Shown one piece after another: positions 1 to 5,282 of a DNA stretch of 8,016 nucleotides. The notes beneath the pieces are model-generated. The model did not search any database. It was given only the letters and a program-made list of their open reading frames with translations, and was not told the DNA's origin. This stretch comes from JALHTV01 sp049510055 (lineage in GTDB: Bacteria > Planctomycetota > Phycisphaerae > SM23-33). The stretch spans positions 1 to 8,016 of the forward strand of contig JBEKZI010000092.1 in NCBI GenBank assembly GCA_049510055.1, given 5' to 3'. Both the position numbers and the translations under genes were made by a program. Numbering within the stretch: the first letter of the stretch is position 1; each line of letters starts with the position of its first letter.

Positions 1-230
1 CCCAGGCGCGTGATTCGGCCGGTGGAGTCGGCGAAGACGAAGAAGTCCGCCCGGCCGTCGCCGTTGACGTCGTAGGCGGCTGCGGCGCCGGCGGCCCCGG
101 CGGCGGCGTCCAAAGAATGTTCGGGAAAGTGCATGGGCTTCTGGCAGCCGCAGACGTTAGCGAGGACGGCCGCCGCGCACAAGAGCAGGCCACAGGTTGT
201 CCGGCGCCAGTTGAGTCTTTCTTTTCGCAT
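1..230 (-). CDS. FG-GAP/VCBS repeat lipoprotein, N-terminal part (runs off left edge)
   Basis: This reading frame starts at the ATG at 230-228 and stays open to base 1, giving 76 codons plus two bases. The product begins with a basic stretch (MRKERLNWRR) and a hydrophobic core at residues 13-26. Cys29 follows the sequence VCG, so it looks like a lipoprotein signal peptide with a slightly unusual lipobox. An Ala/Gly-rich linker (residues 42-52) follows. Next comes YDVNGDGRADFF at 53-64, the calcium-binding DxNxDGxxD loop (Asp54, Asn56, Asp58, Asp62) that marks FG-GAP/VCBS repeats of beta-propeller surface proteins. The protein is probably exported and lipid-anchored. The rest lies outside the window, so repeat number and any catalytic domain are unknown. 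No good Shine-Dalgarno sequence precedes the ATG. It is divergent from the dehydrogenase gene, with 27 bp between the starts. Confidence 0.72.
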   Translation of the reverse strand, partial: MRKERLNWRRTTCGLLLCAAAVLANVCGCQKPMHFPEHSLDAAAGAAGAAAAYDVNGDGRADFFVFADSTGRITRL

Positions 231-257
231 CGTTGCGGATTATCTCTATGGGTCCCG

Positions 258-1520
258 ATGAAAGCGATAGTCTACCACGCAAAGCCGTTCGGTTGGCTGG
301 CCTGCAAGGCTTTAGGGCGTTTGTGGCCGCGATGCCGAACCTCACGTCTGGCGGGCCTGGCGCTGCGGGACATCCCTCAGCCCCCCCTGCCGACCGACGA
401 CTGGGTCCGCCTGCGGACGCGGATGGGCGGCATCTGCGGCACGGACTTGGCCATTCTAGGCCAGCAGCAGCCGCCCAATGCCATCCTCCAAGCCTTCAGC
501 TCGATGCCGATGCTCCTGGGCCACGAAAACCTGGCCGTCGTGGAAGAAGTCGGCCCGGACGTGGACGCCGACTGGGTCGGCTGCCGCGTGTGCGTGGAAC
601 CGACGCTGTGCTGCCGCGTTCGCGGCATCGAGCCGCCCTGCCGGCAGTGCCGCGTGGGACGGTTCGGCACGTGCGAGAACTTCGACGCCGACGGCCTGGG
701 CCTGGCGACCCTGCCACCGGGAACGAGCATCGGCTACAACAGCCGCACGGGCGGATCGTGGGGCGAATACTTCGTCGCCCACAGCAGCCAACTGGTCGCC
801 GTGCCGGAGGAGCTTTCCGACGAAACCGCGGCGCTGACCGACCCGGCCGCCTGCGCCCTGCACGCCGTGCTGCGGGCGGACCTGTCCGACGCCCGCCAGG
901 TCGCCGTCATCGGCACCGGCGTGATGGGCCTGGCCACCATCGCCTGCCTGCGGGCGACCGGCTACACCGGACGCATCGAGGCCATCGAGCCGGCCAGCTA
1001 CCTGGAACACCCAGCCCGGAAGCTGGGGGCGGATTCCTTCCTGTCGCTGCCGCCCGACGCGCCGGGGCGCTTCGAGGCCGTCGCCAAGGCCACGGGCTGC
1101 CGCGTCATCTGCTCGCGGTTCGGCAACCGGATACTGTCCAACGGCTACGACGCCACCTTCGATTGCGTCGGCAGCGCCGGCTCGTTCAACGACAGCCTCA
1201 AGTGGACCGCCGGCGGCGGACAGGTGATCCTCGTCGGCACCGGCCACGGCGGCGACATCGACCTGACCGGCGTGTGGTTCAAGGAACTTAAAATCTTCGG
1301 CGCCTACGGCCGGGCCGAGGAAAACTACACCGGCCGAAAGGTCGAGACGTATCGCCTGGTCCACGAGCTGATGCGGGCCGGCAAATTGAACCTCGCCCCC
1401 CTGCTGACGCACACCTTTGCGCTGGAGGATTACCGCGTGGCGCTGGACGTGGCCATGAACAAGGCCGCCCACGAGGCAATCAAAGTGGCGATAGATTTCC
1501 GGACAAGACCCGGCGCTTGA
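258..1520 (+). CDS. Zinc-dependent medium-chain alcohol dehydrogenase-like protein
   Basis: A 420-residue protein of the medium-chain dehydrogenase/reductase family, expected to oxidise an alcohol or sugar alcohol with NAD(P). The GroES-like half carries the catalytic zinc ligands: Cys60 in GGICGTD, and His89-Glu90 in LGHEN. A structural-zinc lobe follows, with Cys128, Cys131 and Cys139 in the usual C-x2-C-x7-C spacing, and Cys118 or Cys119 as likely fourth ligand. The Rossmann nucleotide fold starts at VIGTGVMG (residues 217-224, GxGxxG). It is longer than the usual 340-360 residues because of an insert near residues 10-40 and a long zinc lobe (115-160). The frame is open further upstream, but ATG 258 begins the typical MKAIVY and earlier starts would run into the divergent lipoprotein gene. 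No clear ribosome site is visible. purE starts 30 bp downstream. The substrate cannot be told from sequence. Confidence 0.88.
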   Translation: MKAIVYHAKPFGWLACKALGRLWPRCRTSRLAGLALRDIPQPPLPTDDWVRLRTRMGGICGTDLAILGQQQPPNAILQAFSSMPMLLGHENLAVVEEVGPDVDADWVGCRVCVEPTLCCRVRGIEPPCRQCRVGRFGTCENFDADGLGLATLPPGTSIGYNSRTGGSWGEYFVAHSSQLVAVPEELSDETAALTDPAACALHAVLRADLSDARQVAVIGTGVMGLATIACLRATGYTGRIEAIEPASYLEHPARKLGADSFLSLPPDAPGRFEAVAKATGCRVICSRFGNRILSNGYDATFDCVGSAGSFNDSLKWTAGGGQVILVGTGHGGDIDLTGVWFKELKIFGAYGRAEENYTGRKVETYRLVHELMRAGKLNLAPLLTHTFALEDYRVALDVAMNKAAHEAIKVAIDFRTRPGA

Positions 1521-1550
1521 GGCGCCGCAAGCTGCGGGAAGGGAACGCCC

Positions 1551-2084
1551 ATGGCGAAGTCAAAGAAAACAAGAAGGCCAAAAAGGTCCAAACCGCTCGT
1601 CGGCGTGGTGATGGGCAGTCCCAGTGACGCCGAGACGATGCAGCGATGCGCCGACCAACTGGCGGCCTTCGGCATCGCGCACGAGATGCGGATTCTTTCC
1701 GCCCACCGCACGCCGGCGGCCGCGCATGCGTACGCCGCCTCAGCCCAGCGGCGCGGACTAAAGGCAATCATCGCCGGCGCCGGCATGAGCGCCGCCCTGG
1801 CCGGGGCGATCGCGGCGGAGACGACGCTGCCGGTGATCGGCGTGCCGATCTGCTCCGGCCCGCTGAAGGGCGTGGATGCGGCCGTCAGCTCGCTCCAGAT
1901 GCCGCCCGGCGTGCCGGTGGCCTGCATGAGCATCGGTCCGGCCGGGGCGATCAACGCGGCCATCCTGGCGGCGGAAATCCTGGCCCTGGACGATTCGGTC
2001 CTGGCGGAGATGCTGCGGAAGTTCAAACAGGCCCAGGCGGTCTCTGTCAAACAAAAAGACACCGCCCTCCGCCGCTGCAAGTGA
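1551..2084 (+). CDS. purE: N5-carboxyaminoimidazole ribonucleotide mutase (PurE)
   Basis: The product is 177 residues and matches class I PurE, which converts N5-CAIR to CAIR in purine synthesis. Landmarks in order: VVMGSPSDAETM (about residues 21-32, phosphate/nucleotide loop), RILSAHRTP with the conserved SAHR, IIAGAGMSAALAG, LPVIGVPI, then SSLQMPPGVPVA and a C-terminal Ala-rich helix. The N-terminus has a basic extension (MAKSKKTRRPKRSK) before the core. The ATG at 1551 has a purine-rich GGGAAGGG ribosome site a few bases upstream. The loop that in E. coli PurE contains His-Leu-Pro reads SAALAG here, so its usual histidine is absent. No purK is in the window, although class I PurE normally needs PurK. 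The gene lies 30 bp after the dehydrogenase and probably shares its transcript, though their functions look unrelated. Confidence 0.93.
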   Translation: MAKSKKTRRPKRSKPLVGVVMGSPSDAETMQRCADQLAAFGIAHEMRILSAHRTPAAAHAYAASAQRRGLKAIIAGAGMSAALAGAIAAETTLPVIGVPICSGPLKGVDAAVSSLQMPPGVPVACMSIGPAGAINAAILAAEILALDDSVLAEMLRKFKQAQAVSVKQKDTALRRCK

Positions 2085-2090
2085 TTCCTT

Positions 2091-2160
2091 GCCTGCCGGA
2101 CTTCGGCGAGGACTTCGAGTGAGCCTCAGTCGAACTCCTCAGTCGAGCCGTAGGCAGGCT
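2091..2160. repeat. Cluster of short inverted and direct repeats downstream of purE
   Basis: GCCTGCC at 2091-2097 pairs with GGCAGGC at 2153-2159. Inside lie a near-perfect hairpin (2114-2122 with 2126-2134, one mismatch, three-base loop) and a 10-bp direct repeat, CCTCAGTCGA, at 2124-2133 and 2137-2146. Together they could fold into one branched structure. There is no T-tract, so it is not a canonical terminator. It may be a copy of a dispersed, REP-like intergenic repeat. Confidence 0.4.
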
Positions 2161-2181
2161 CGCGACCCGGCCCCTTGTAAT

Positions 2182-2216
2182 GAACCTAAAATCATTCTTT
2201 GTAAGGCGTTAGGTTC
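2182..2216. repeat. Perfect 8-bp inverted repeat GAACCTAA / TTAGGTTC
   Basis: GAACCTAA (2182-2189) is the exact reverse complement of TTAGGTTC (2209-2216), separated by 19 bases. TTGTAA also occurs twice nearby, at 2176-2181 and 2199-2204. It lies at the left edge of the less GC-rich patch. It could be a protein-binding site, a weak hairpin, or the end of a decayed element; nothing decides among these. Confidence 0.4.
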
Positions 2217-2329
2217 TCAATTCTAGCTAACTCAGTTACACTCCCTCTTACTGTCCCGCAGGCCTCCCAGACCGCTTAATCGCTACCAACGGAAAACTCA
2301 CACTTTCCCGCGTTAGCTTGCCGGGGCAT

Positions 2330-2358
2330 TTGCCCGGCGCCGATGTGAATCGTATGCT
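2330..2358 (+). promoter_or_regulatory. Candidate promoter for the small exported protein gene
   Basis: TTGCCC (2330-2335) and TATGCT (2353-2358) are separated by 17 bp. Each matches four of six bases of the sigma-70 consensus. Transcription would begin near 2365, just before the leader hairpin at 2372-2403. The -35 element overlaps a small hairpin (2320-2338). The call rests on consensus matching only. Confidence 0.3.
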
Positions 2359-2371
2359 TCTTCTACGCGGA

Positions 2372-2403
2372 GGCCAAGGCGGGTTGGAGGGGCCCGCCTG
2401 GCC
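2372..2403 (+). promoter_or_regulatory. Stable leader hairpin upstream of the small exported protein gene
   Basis: GGCC at 2372-2375 and AGGCGGG at 2377-2383 pair with CCCGCCT at 2393-2399 and GGCC at 2400-2403, forming an 11-bp stem with one bulged A at 2376. The nine-base loop TTGGAGGGG contains a Shine-Dalgarno-like GGAGG. The structure ends 34 bases before the ATG, and only four T bases follow a few bases later, so it looks more like a leader-stabilising or regulatory hairpin than a terminator. Confidence 0.45.
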
Positions 2404-2437
2404 GAGGCGTTTTGCAAAAGAGGGAGGCATTGGTGCG

Positions 2438-2698
2438 ATGAAGAAGCTGTTTATACTCATTTTGCTGGGCGGAGCGTTTTTCTCTGGCTACTACACGGGC
2501 CGAATGCCTGGCGCCCCCGACCTGATGCCCTATATCGAAAAGGGTTATGCCGAAGCTTCCGTGGCGTACCATTACGCTTCGCGGTGGATTCGCAGCGAGA
2601 TCGACAAGCAGAACGCCGCGCGCTGCGATCCGACCGCGGTAGCCGCGGCCGACCAGACGAACGGCGACCAGCCGCAACAGGAGAACTACGGCCCCTAA
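2438..2698 (+). CDS. Small exported or membrane-anchored hypothetical protein
   Basis: An 86-residue protein not recognised as any named family. It starts MKKLFILILLGGAFFSGYYTG. Two lysines followed by a hydrophobic segment (residues 4-19) give either a single N-terminal membrane anchor or a signal peptide. No lipobox cysteine is present. The remainder (20-86) is polar: an aromatic-rich middle (YIEKGYAEASVAYHYASRW, residues 32-50) probably forms a helix, and the Gln/Asn/Asp-rich tail looks disordered. A lone cysteine lies at 63. The ATG at 2438 is preceded by GGGAGG (2422-2427) at 10 bases, a good ribosome site, which together with the terminator just downstream supports a genuine gene. It has its own spacer on both sides and is probably monocistronic. 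Confidence 0.7.
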   Translation: MKKLFILILLGGAFFSGYYTGRMPGAPDLMPYIEKGYAEASVAYHYASRWIRSEIDKQNAARCDPTAVAAADQTNGDQPQQENYGP

Positions 2699-2721
2699 CC
2701 GCCTTTAGCGAACAGCGAATG

Positions 2722-2750
2722 GAGGGCGGCCCTCGCCAGTGGCCGTCCTC
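2722..2750 (+). other. 10-bp stem-loop between the small protein gene and its terminator
   Basis: GAGGGCGGCC (2722-2731) pairs with GGCCGTCCTC (2741-2750) around a nine-base loop, with one G-T wobble. No T-tract follows, so on its own it is unlikely to terminate transcription. It sits just upstream of the true terminator and may protect the 3' end of the message. Confidence 0.45.
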
Positions 2751-2760
2751 ACTATCACGG

Positions 2761-2800
2761 AACCGCGCGACTTGGCTCCGGTTGCGCGGTTTCTCTTTTT
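2761..2800 (+). terminator. Rho-independent terminator after the small exported protein gene
   Basis: AACCGCGC (2761-2768) pairs perfectly with GCGCGGTT (2784-2791). The stem can extend inward to 11 pairs, closing a nine-base loop. The T-rich tract TTCTCTTTTT ends at 2800. The T-tract is on the plus-strand side only, so it serves the gene ending at 2698 and not the convergent gene ending at 2810. Confidence 0.8.
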
Positions 2801-2809
2801 CCCGGCGTC

Positions 2810-3139
2810 TCAGGCGGGGTGGGCCACCATGCGGCGCAGGCGATGCTTGAGGGTGTGGATCTGCCGGCGGACGCCGGCCAGCTTGGCGCTATCCTTGGCC
2901 TTTATAGCCGCGTCGCGGTCGGCCTTGAGCCGGCGGATCAGGGCCTTGATCTGCGTCTTGTGCGCCCCGGTGGCCACGTGATGCACCTGGATTCCCAGCG
3001 CCGTGCACAGCGCCGGCAGCAGGTGGTCCTTGTGCATGGTGCTGTGGCCTTCCAGGGCGTCATGCTTGATGCCGTCGGCGATCTTGCGCAGGTCCGCGAC
3101 CGTCATGTCCTTGAGCTGATCGTAGGTATAGTCTGCCAT
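2810..3139 (-). CDS. Small basic protein with Rho_N/SAP-like N-terminal domain
   Basis: A 109-residue protein on the minus strand. Residues 1-45 (MADYTYDQLKDMTVADLRKI, then a stretch rich in His, ending HKDHLLPALCTALGI) resemble the Rho_N/SAP-type helix-extended-loop-helix fold: 'L-K-x-M-T-V-A-D-L-R-x-I-A' followed by a second helix with 'K-x-x-L-L-x-A-L'. Such domains bind nucleic acid in other proteins. Residues 60-105 are a strongly basic, probably helical region (IKALIRRLKADRD, then RRQIHTLKHRLRR) suited to nucleic-acid contact or a coiled coil. The frame is open upstream, but the ATG at 3139 has AAGGAA six bases before it and begins the conserved-looking part. It may be a small RNA- or DNA-binding protein. 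No partner gene is adjacent. Confidence 0.72.
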   Translation of the reverse strand: MADYTYDQLKDMTVADLRKIADGIKHDALEGHSTMHKDHLLPALCTALGIQVHHVATGAHKTQIKALIRRLKADRDAAIKAKDSAKLAGVRRQIHTLKHRLRRMVAHPA

Positions 3140-3189
3140 AAGCGGTTCCTTGGAAGCGTGGTTCAAAGAATCAATGCACGGCCACCTGG

Positions 3190-3248
3190 CCGCCGGGGGG
3201 ACAATCGTAACCTCCCCGGCCCGGCGGTGCAACCCCGGCGCGCCGGGG
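3190..3248. repeat. GC-rich nested palindromes between divergent genes
   Basis: CCGCCGGG (3190-3197) pairs with CCCGGCGG (3220-3227), with extra G-run/C-run pairing inside. Next to it, CCCCGGCGCGCCGGGG (3233-3248) is a perfect 16-bp palindrome, and GCCGGGGC recurs just after. The block lies upstream of both the Rho_N-like gene (minus) and the four-cysteine gene (plus). No T-tract is attached. It could be an operator or a dispersed GC-rich repeat. Confidence 0.45.
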
Positions 3249-3359
3249 CCTTGCCGGGGCGGCGTGCGGCTATGAATCGCTAATCTCTACCGGCGGCGAT
3301 TGTCGATAGAACATGGGCAGATTTCTAGAGCAACCATTATCCAGGCAGGAGTAAAACCG

Positions 3360-3545
3360 GTGTGCCCGTTACTGAACAAGACCGACGCCCGTTGCGGCGA
3401 TCGATGGACGTTGCGAAACCTCCCCCAGGCCATCGCTTATTGCGCCAACCGATATGCCGCCTGCCCCATCTACCAGGACGCCCTCGCCCATGACCGGAAG
3501 ATGGACCAGCCTCAAGGTCCCGTCGGGACCCGCGCTGCGTCCTGA
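3360..3545 (+). CDS. Small four-cysteine protein of unknown function
   Basis: A 61-residue protein starting MCPLLNKTDARC. Its cysteines fall at 2, 12, 28 and 35 (C-x9-C-x15-C-x6-C), the last in ACPIYQ. This layout resembles short uncharacterised bacterial proteins with the pattern C-P-[FL]-L...ARC...C...Y..CP-x-Y, recalled from memory and not verified here. The four cysteines could bind a metal ion or an iron-sulfur cluster; this is inference. The start chosen is GTG 3360, since AGGAG at 3347-3351 lies eight bases upstream. An in-frame TTG at 3300 lacks a ribosome site. The 3' end overlaps the recombinase gene by 56 bp in another frame, so the two are probably translated from the same message. 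Confidence 0.6.
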   Translation: MCPLLNKTDARCGDRWTLRNLPQAIAYCANRYAACPIYQDALAHDRKMDQPQGPVGTRAAS

Positions 3546-4455
3546 GGCTGCCCGCGCCCTGGGGGGCTTTCTGGACTACCTCCAGGCCGAGTGCGGCTTG
3601 AGCGCCAACACGCGGGCCGCCTATGGCCGCGACTTGCGGCGGTTCCTGAACTTCATCGCCCGTCGCCGCGGCCTGCCTGCCCCTGCGGCGGGCAAGCTGG
3701 AGCACCTGGGCCCGCGCGACATCGAAGATTTTCTCCGGCAGGACAGGGCCGGCGGCTTGAGCGTGGCTTCCATCGCCCGGGCCCTGGCGGCCGTGAGAAT
3801 GTTCTGCCGCTACCTGGTCATCCAGAACGTCCTGCCGCGGGATATCTCCGCCAGCCTGGAAGCCCCCAAAAAGTGGAACCGCCTGCCGACGGTCCTGGAC
3901 GACGCCACGGCCCAGGCGCTGATCGCCGCCCCCCACGCCGACCGCGACGCCCACGCCGTGCGCGACCGGGCGATCCTGGCCCTGCTGTACGCCACGGGCA
4001 TGCGCGCGGCGGAGCTGGCGGGCCTGGCCATCCGCGACGTCAACGCCAACCTGGGCATCGTCCGCGTGCTGGGCAAGGGCGGCAAGGAGCGCATCGTGCC
4101 GGTGGCGCAGGCGGCCCTGGCGGCTGTGCAGGACTACCTCGGCCAGCACCGTCCGGCGATGGTCACGGACCGCGGCAGCGACCGGCTGTTCCTGTCGCGC
4201 AGCGGCCGGGGGCTGGCGCGGGAGGACGTCTTCCGCATCGTTCGCAAATACGTTCGCCGCTCGGCCGTGCGCGGGCGGGTGTCGCCGCACACGCTCCGCC
4301 ACTGCTTCGCCACGCAACTGCTGGGCCACGGGGCCGACCTCCGCTCAGTCCAGGAGATGCTCGGCCACGCGGACATCGCCACCACGCAGATCTACACCCA
4401 CGTGGACGCCGCACGCCTCAAGGCTATCCACAAGCAGTTCCATCCCCGCGGATAA
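3490..4455 (+). CDS. xerD: Tyrosine recombinase, XerD type
   Basis: A 321-residue site-specific recombinase. The N-terminal SAM-like DNA-binding domain includes GLSANTRAAYGRDLRRF (about residues 36-52). The C-terminal catalytic domain has the full set of residues: Arg172 (TGMRAAEL), Lys199 (GKGGKERIVPV), His267 and Arg270 (PHTLRHCFATQLL), His293 (MLGHADIATTQ) and nucleophile Tyr302 (QIYTHV). The ending, RLKAIHKQFHPRG, fits XerD better than XerC. Length and lack of phage-type neighbours indicate the housekeeping enzyme that resolves chromosome dimers at dif rather than an element integrase. ATG 3490 is chosen because it is the last plausible start before the domain; ATG 3454 is an alternative that would add 12 residues. 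No strong ribosome site is seen, and translation may be coupled to the overlapping upstream gene. Confidence 0.9.
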   Translation: MTGRWTSLKVPSGPALRPEAARALGGFLDYLQAECGLSANTRAAYGRDLRRFLNFIARRRGLPAPAAGKLEHLGPRDIEDFLRQDRAGGLSVASIARALAAVRMFCRYLVIQNVLPRDISASLEAPKKWNRLPTVLDDATAQALIAAPHADRDAHAVRDRAILALLYATGMRAAELAGLAIRDVNANLGIVRVLGKGGKERIVPVAQAALAAVQDYLGQHRPAMVTDRGSDRLFLSRSGRGLAREDVFRIVRKYVRRSAVRGRVSPHTLRHCFATQLLGHGADLRSVQEMLGHADIATTQIYTHVDAARLKAIHKQFHPRG

Positions 4456-4562
4456 AAAGGGCAAGCCCCACTCTGCCGAAACTTAATCATGGGGAACACT
4501 TCTGCGCGCACGCCGAGCGTCCCGAGTTCTGGGAGGCCCTTTGAACGAAAAAAGGCAGAATG

Positions 4563-4760
4563 CTAGACCTCGACCACCTGACTGGTCACGTCGTCCAGAA
4601 CACGGTTGCTCATGGCGGCGATGTAGCCCCGGATTGCTTCTTCCAGTTTCTTCCTGGCCTCCTCGTGCGTGCTGCCCCAGGCGGTGCAACCAGGAAGCGA
4701 CGGGCACGTCGCCATGTAGCCCCCTCTTGCGCTGACTACGACCCGCACGGCCAGTTTCAT
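4563..4760 (-). CDS. Solitary HicB-like domain protein
   Basis: A 65-residue protein with the HicB_like fold: an N-terminal beta strand pair (MKLAVRVVVSARGGYMATCP), the hallmark LPGC and 'W-G-S-T-H-E-E-A' turn, then an amphipathic helix (ARKKLEEAIRGYIAAM). HicB proteins are antitoxins of HicA mRNA interferases, but many HicB-like domains occur alone. This one lacks the C-terminal DNA-binding domain of long HicB antitoxins, and no HicA-like frame lies on either side. A toxin-antitoxin role is therefore not supported locally. The ATG at 4760 has AAGGA seven bases upstream. The gene is convergent with xerD, about 107 bp apart, with no clear shared terminator. Confidence 0.75.
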   Translation of the reverse strand: MKLAVRVVVSARGGYMATCPSLPGCTAWGSTHEEARKKLEEAIRGYIAAMSNRVLDDVTSQVVEV

Positions 4761-4946
4761 GATCCCGTCCTTGCTGCCTCGCAGCTTTTCTGGCTTCGCA
4801 GGTACTTTTAACCCATGCAGCCCACGGTCCTGCGTATCCCTCCCTCAGGACTTGTTACGACGGGCATGTTCAACTTGTTTTATTTTAGGCGCCCCGCGCG
4901 AGGCCCAGCAACCTCCTTGGCCGCTAAGATTTCATAAAAACCCCCC

Positions 4947-4965
4947 GGCCGCACCGGCGGCGGCC
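4947..4965 (-). terminator. Possible minus-strand terminator hairpin
   Basis: Read on the minus strand, GGCCGC (4965-4960) pairs with GCGGCC (4952-4947) around a seven-base loop. Six G and then five T follow (4946-4936). The G-run between stem and T-tract is not typical. It could stop transcripts coming from the metallophosphoesterase gene before they reach the HicB-like gene. Confidence 0.3.
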
Positions 4966-4994
4966 TTGATGCCGCCTTCGGCGGCCGCTATACT
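4966..4994 (+). promoter_or_regulatory. Sigma-70-type promoter for the zinc ribbon gene, with palindromic spacer
   Basis: TTGATG (4966-4971) and TATACT (4989-4994) are exactly 17 bp apart, matching four and five of six consensus bases. A start near 5001 would give a leader of about 48 bases before the ATG at 5049. The spacer contains GCCGCC-TTC-GGCGGC (4971-4985), a perfect 6-bp inverted repeat lying between the two promoter boxes, a position where a bound repressor would block polymerase. Confidence 0.55.
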
Positions 4995-5048
4995 GCGAGT
5001 TTGGAAGTGGCGACGGGAACGGGGGATGGAACGAAAGCCAAACGGCCC

Positions 5049-5282
5049 ATGCCCATATACGAATACACCTGCGGCGGCTGCAAAAAAGATTTTGAGCTGC
5101 TGGTGATTTCCAAGGCCCGCCCGGCCTGTCCCCACTGCGGTTCCAGGAAACTCACCCGCCGCTTCTCGACGTTCGCAGCCCGCGGCGCGTCGGCCTCGCT
5201 GCCCTGCTCTTCAGGTCAATGCCCCAGCGCCACGGCTGACGGGGCGTCCTGCGCGGCCGGGCGGTGTCCCTATTCATCGTGA
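5049..5282 (+). CDS. FmdB-family zinc ribbon protein
   Basis: A 77-residue protein opening MPIYEYTCGGCKKDFE, the signature of the FmdB/CxxC_CXXC_SSSS putative regulatory family. Cys8, Cys11, Cys27 and Cys30 (YTCGGC and PACPHCGS) form one zinc ribbon. The tail after residue 42 adds four more cysteines (53, 58, 68, 73) in a Ser/Ala/Gly-rich context, as many FmdB relatives do. The biochemical role of the family is not established; regulators of formamidase/amidase operons gave it its name. The frame is open to 5001, but ATG 5049 begins the conserved domain. The ribosome site is weak. The TGA stop lies inside the 3' end of the convergent metallophosphoesterase gene (9-bp overlap, 5274-5282). Confidence 0.85.
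   Translation: MPIYEYTCGGCKKDFELLVISKARPACPHCGSRKLTRRFSTFAARGASASLPCSSGQCPSATADGASCAAGRCPYSS

Larger units (their letters stand above)
2085..2437. other. Gene-free spacer with folded repeats between purE and the small exported protein gene
   Basis: No convincing coding region is seen in these 353 bases. The first part holds clustered inverted and direct repeats (2091-2160 and 2182-2216). A less GC-rich stretch with stops in many frames runs from about 2176 to 2320. The last 100 bases hold a possible promoter and a strong leader hairpin for the gene at 2438. The change in base composition relative to the flanking genes may point to an old inserted element, but no transposase remnant could be read. 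Confidence 0.5.

Noticed and set aside
117..257. Upstream extension of the dehydrogenase by 47 codons
   Set aside because: It would overlap the divergent lipoprotein signal-peptide region, and the family's N-terminus begins at MKAIVY (258).
456..1472. Long minus-strand open frame (338 codons) opposite the dehydrogenase
   Set aside because: It mirrors a well-supported gene with full zinc and Rossmann motifs. Its product is a Gly/Ala/Val-rich low-complexity sequence with no recognisable domain, as expected from the antisense frame of GC-rich DNA.
3337..4329. Long minus-strand open frame (330 codons) opposite xerD
   Set aside because: Antisense shadow of the recombinase. The composition is Gln/Gly/Arg-rich without motifs, and the xerD catalytic residues are complete on the other strand.
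3490..4455. Phage or integron integrase marking a mobile element
   Set aside because: The length, XerD-like C-terminus and housekeeping neighbours fit the chromosomal dimer-resolution enzyme. No attachment repeats, excisionase or phage genes are seen.
4490..4564. Short open frames between xerD and the HicB-like gene
   Set aside because: A 25-codon ATG frame and an 18-residue tail ending at 4544 have no ribosome site or recognisable sequence.
4563..4760. HicAB toxin-antitoxin system
   Set aside because: No HicA-like frame (small basic protein with the GSH histidine) was found on either side, so only the HicB-like domain can be claimed.
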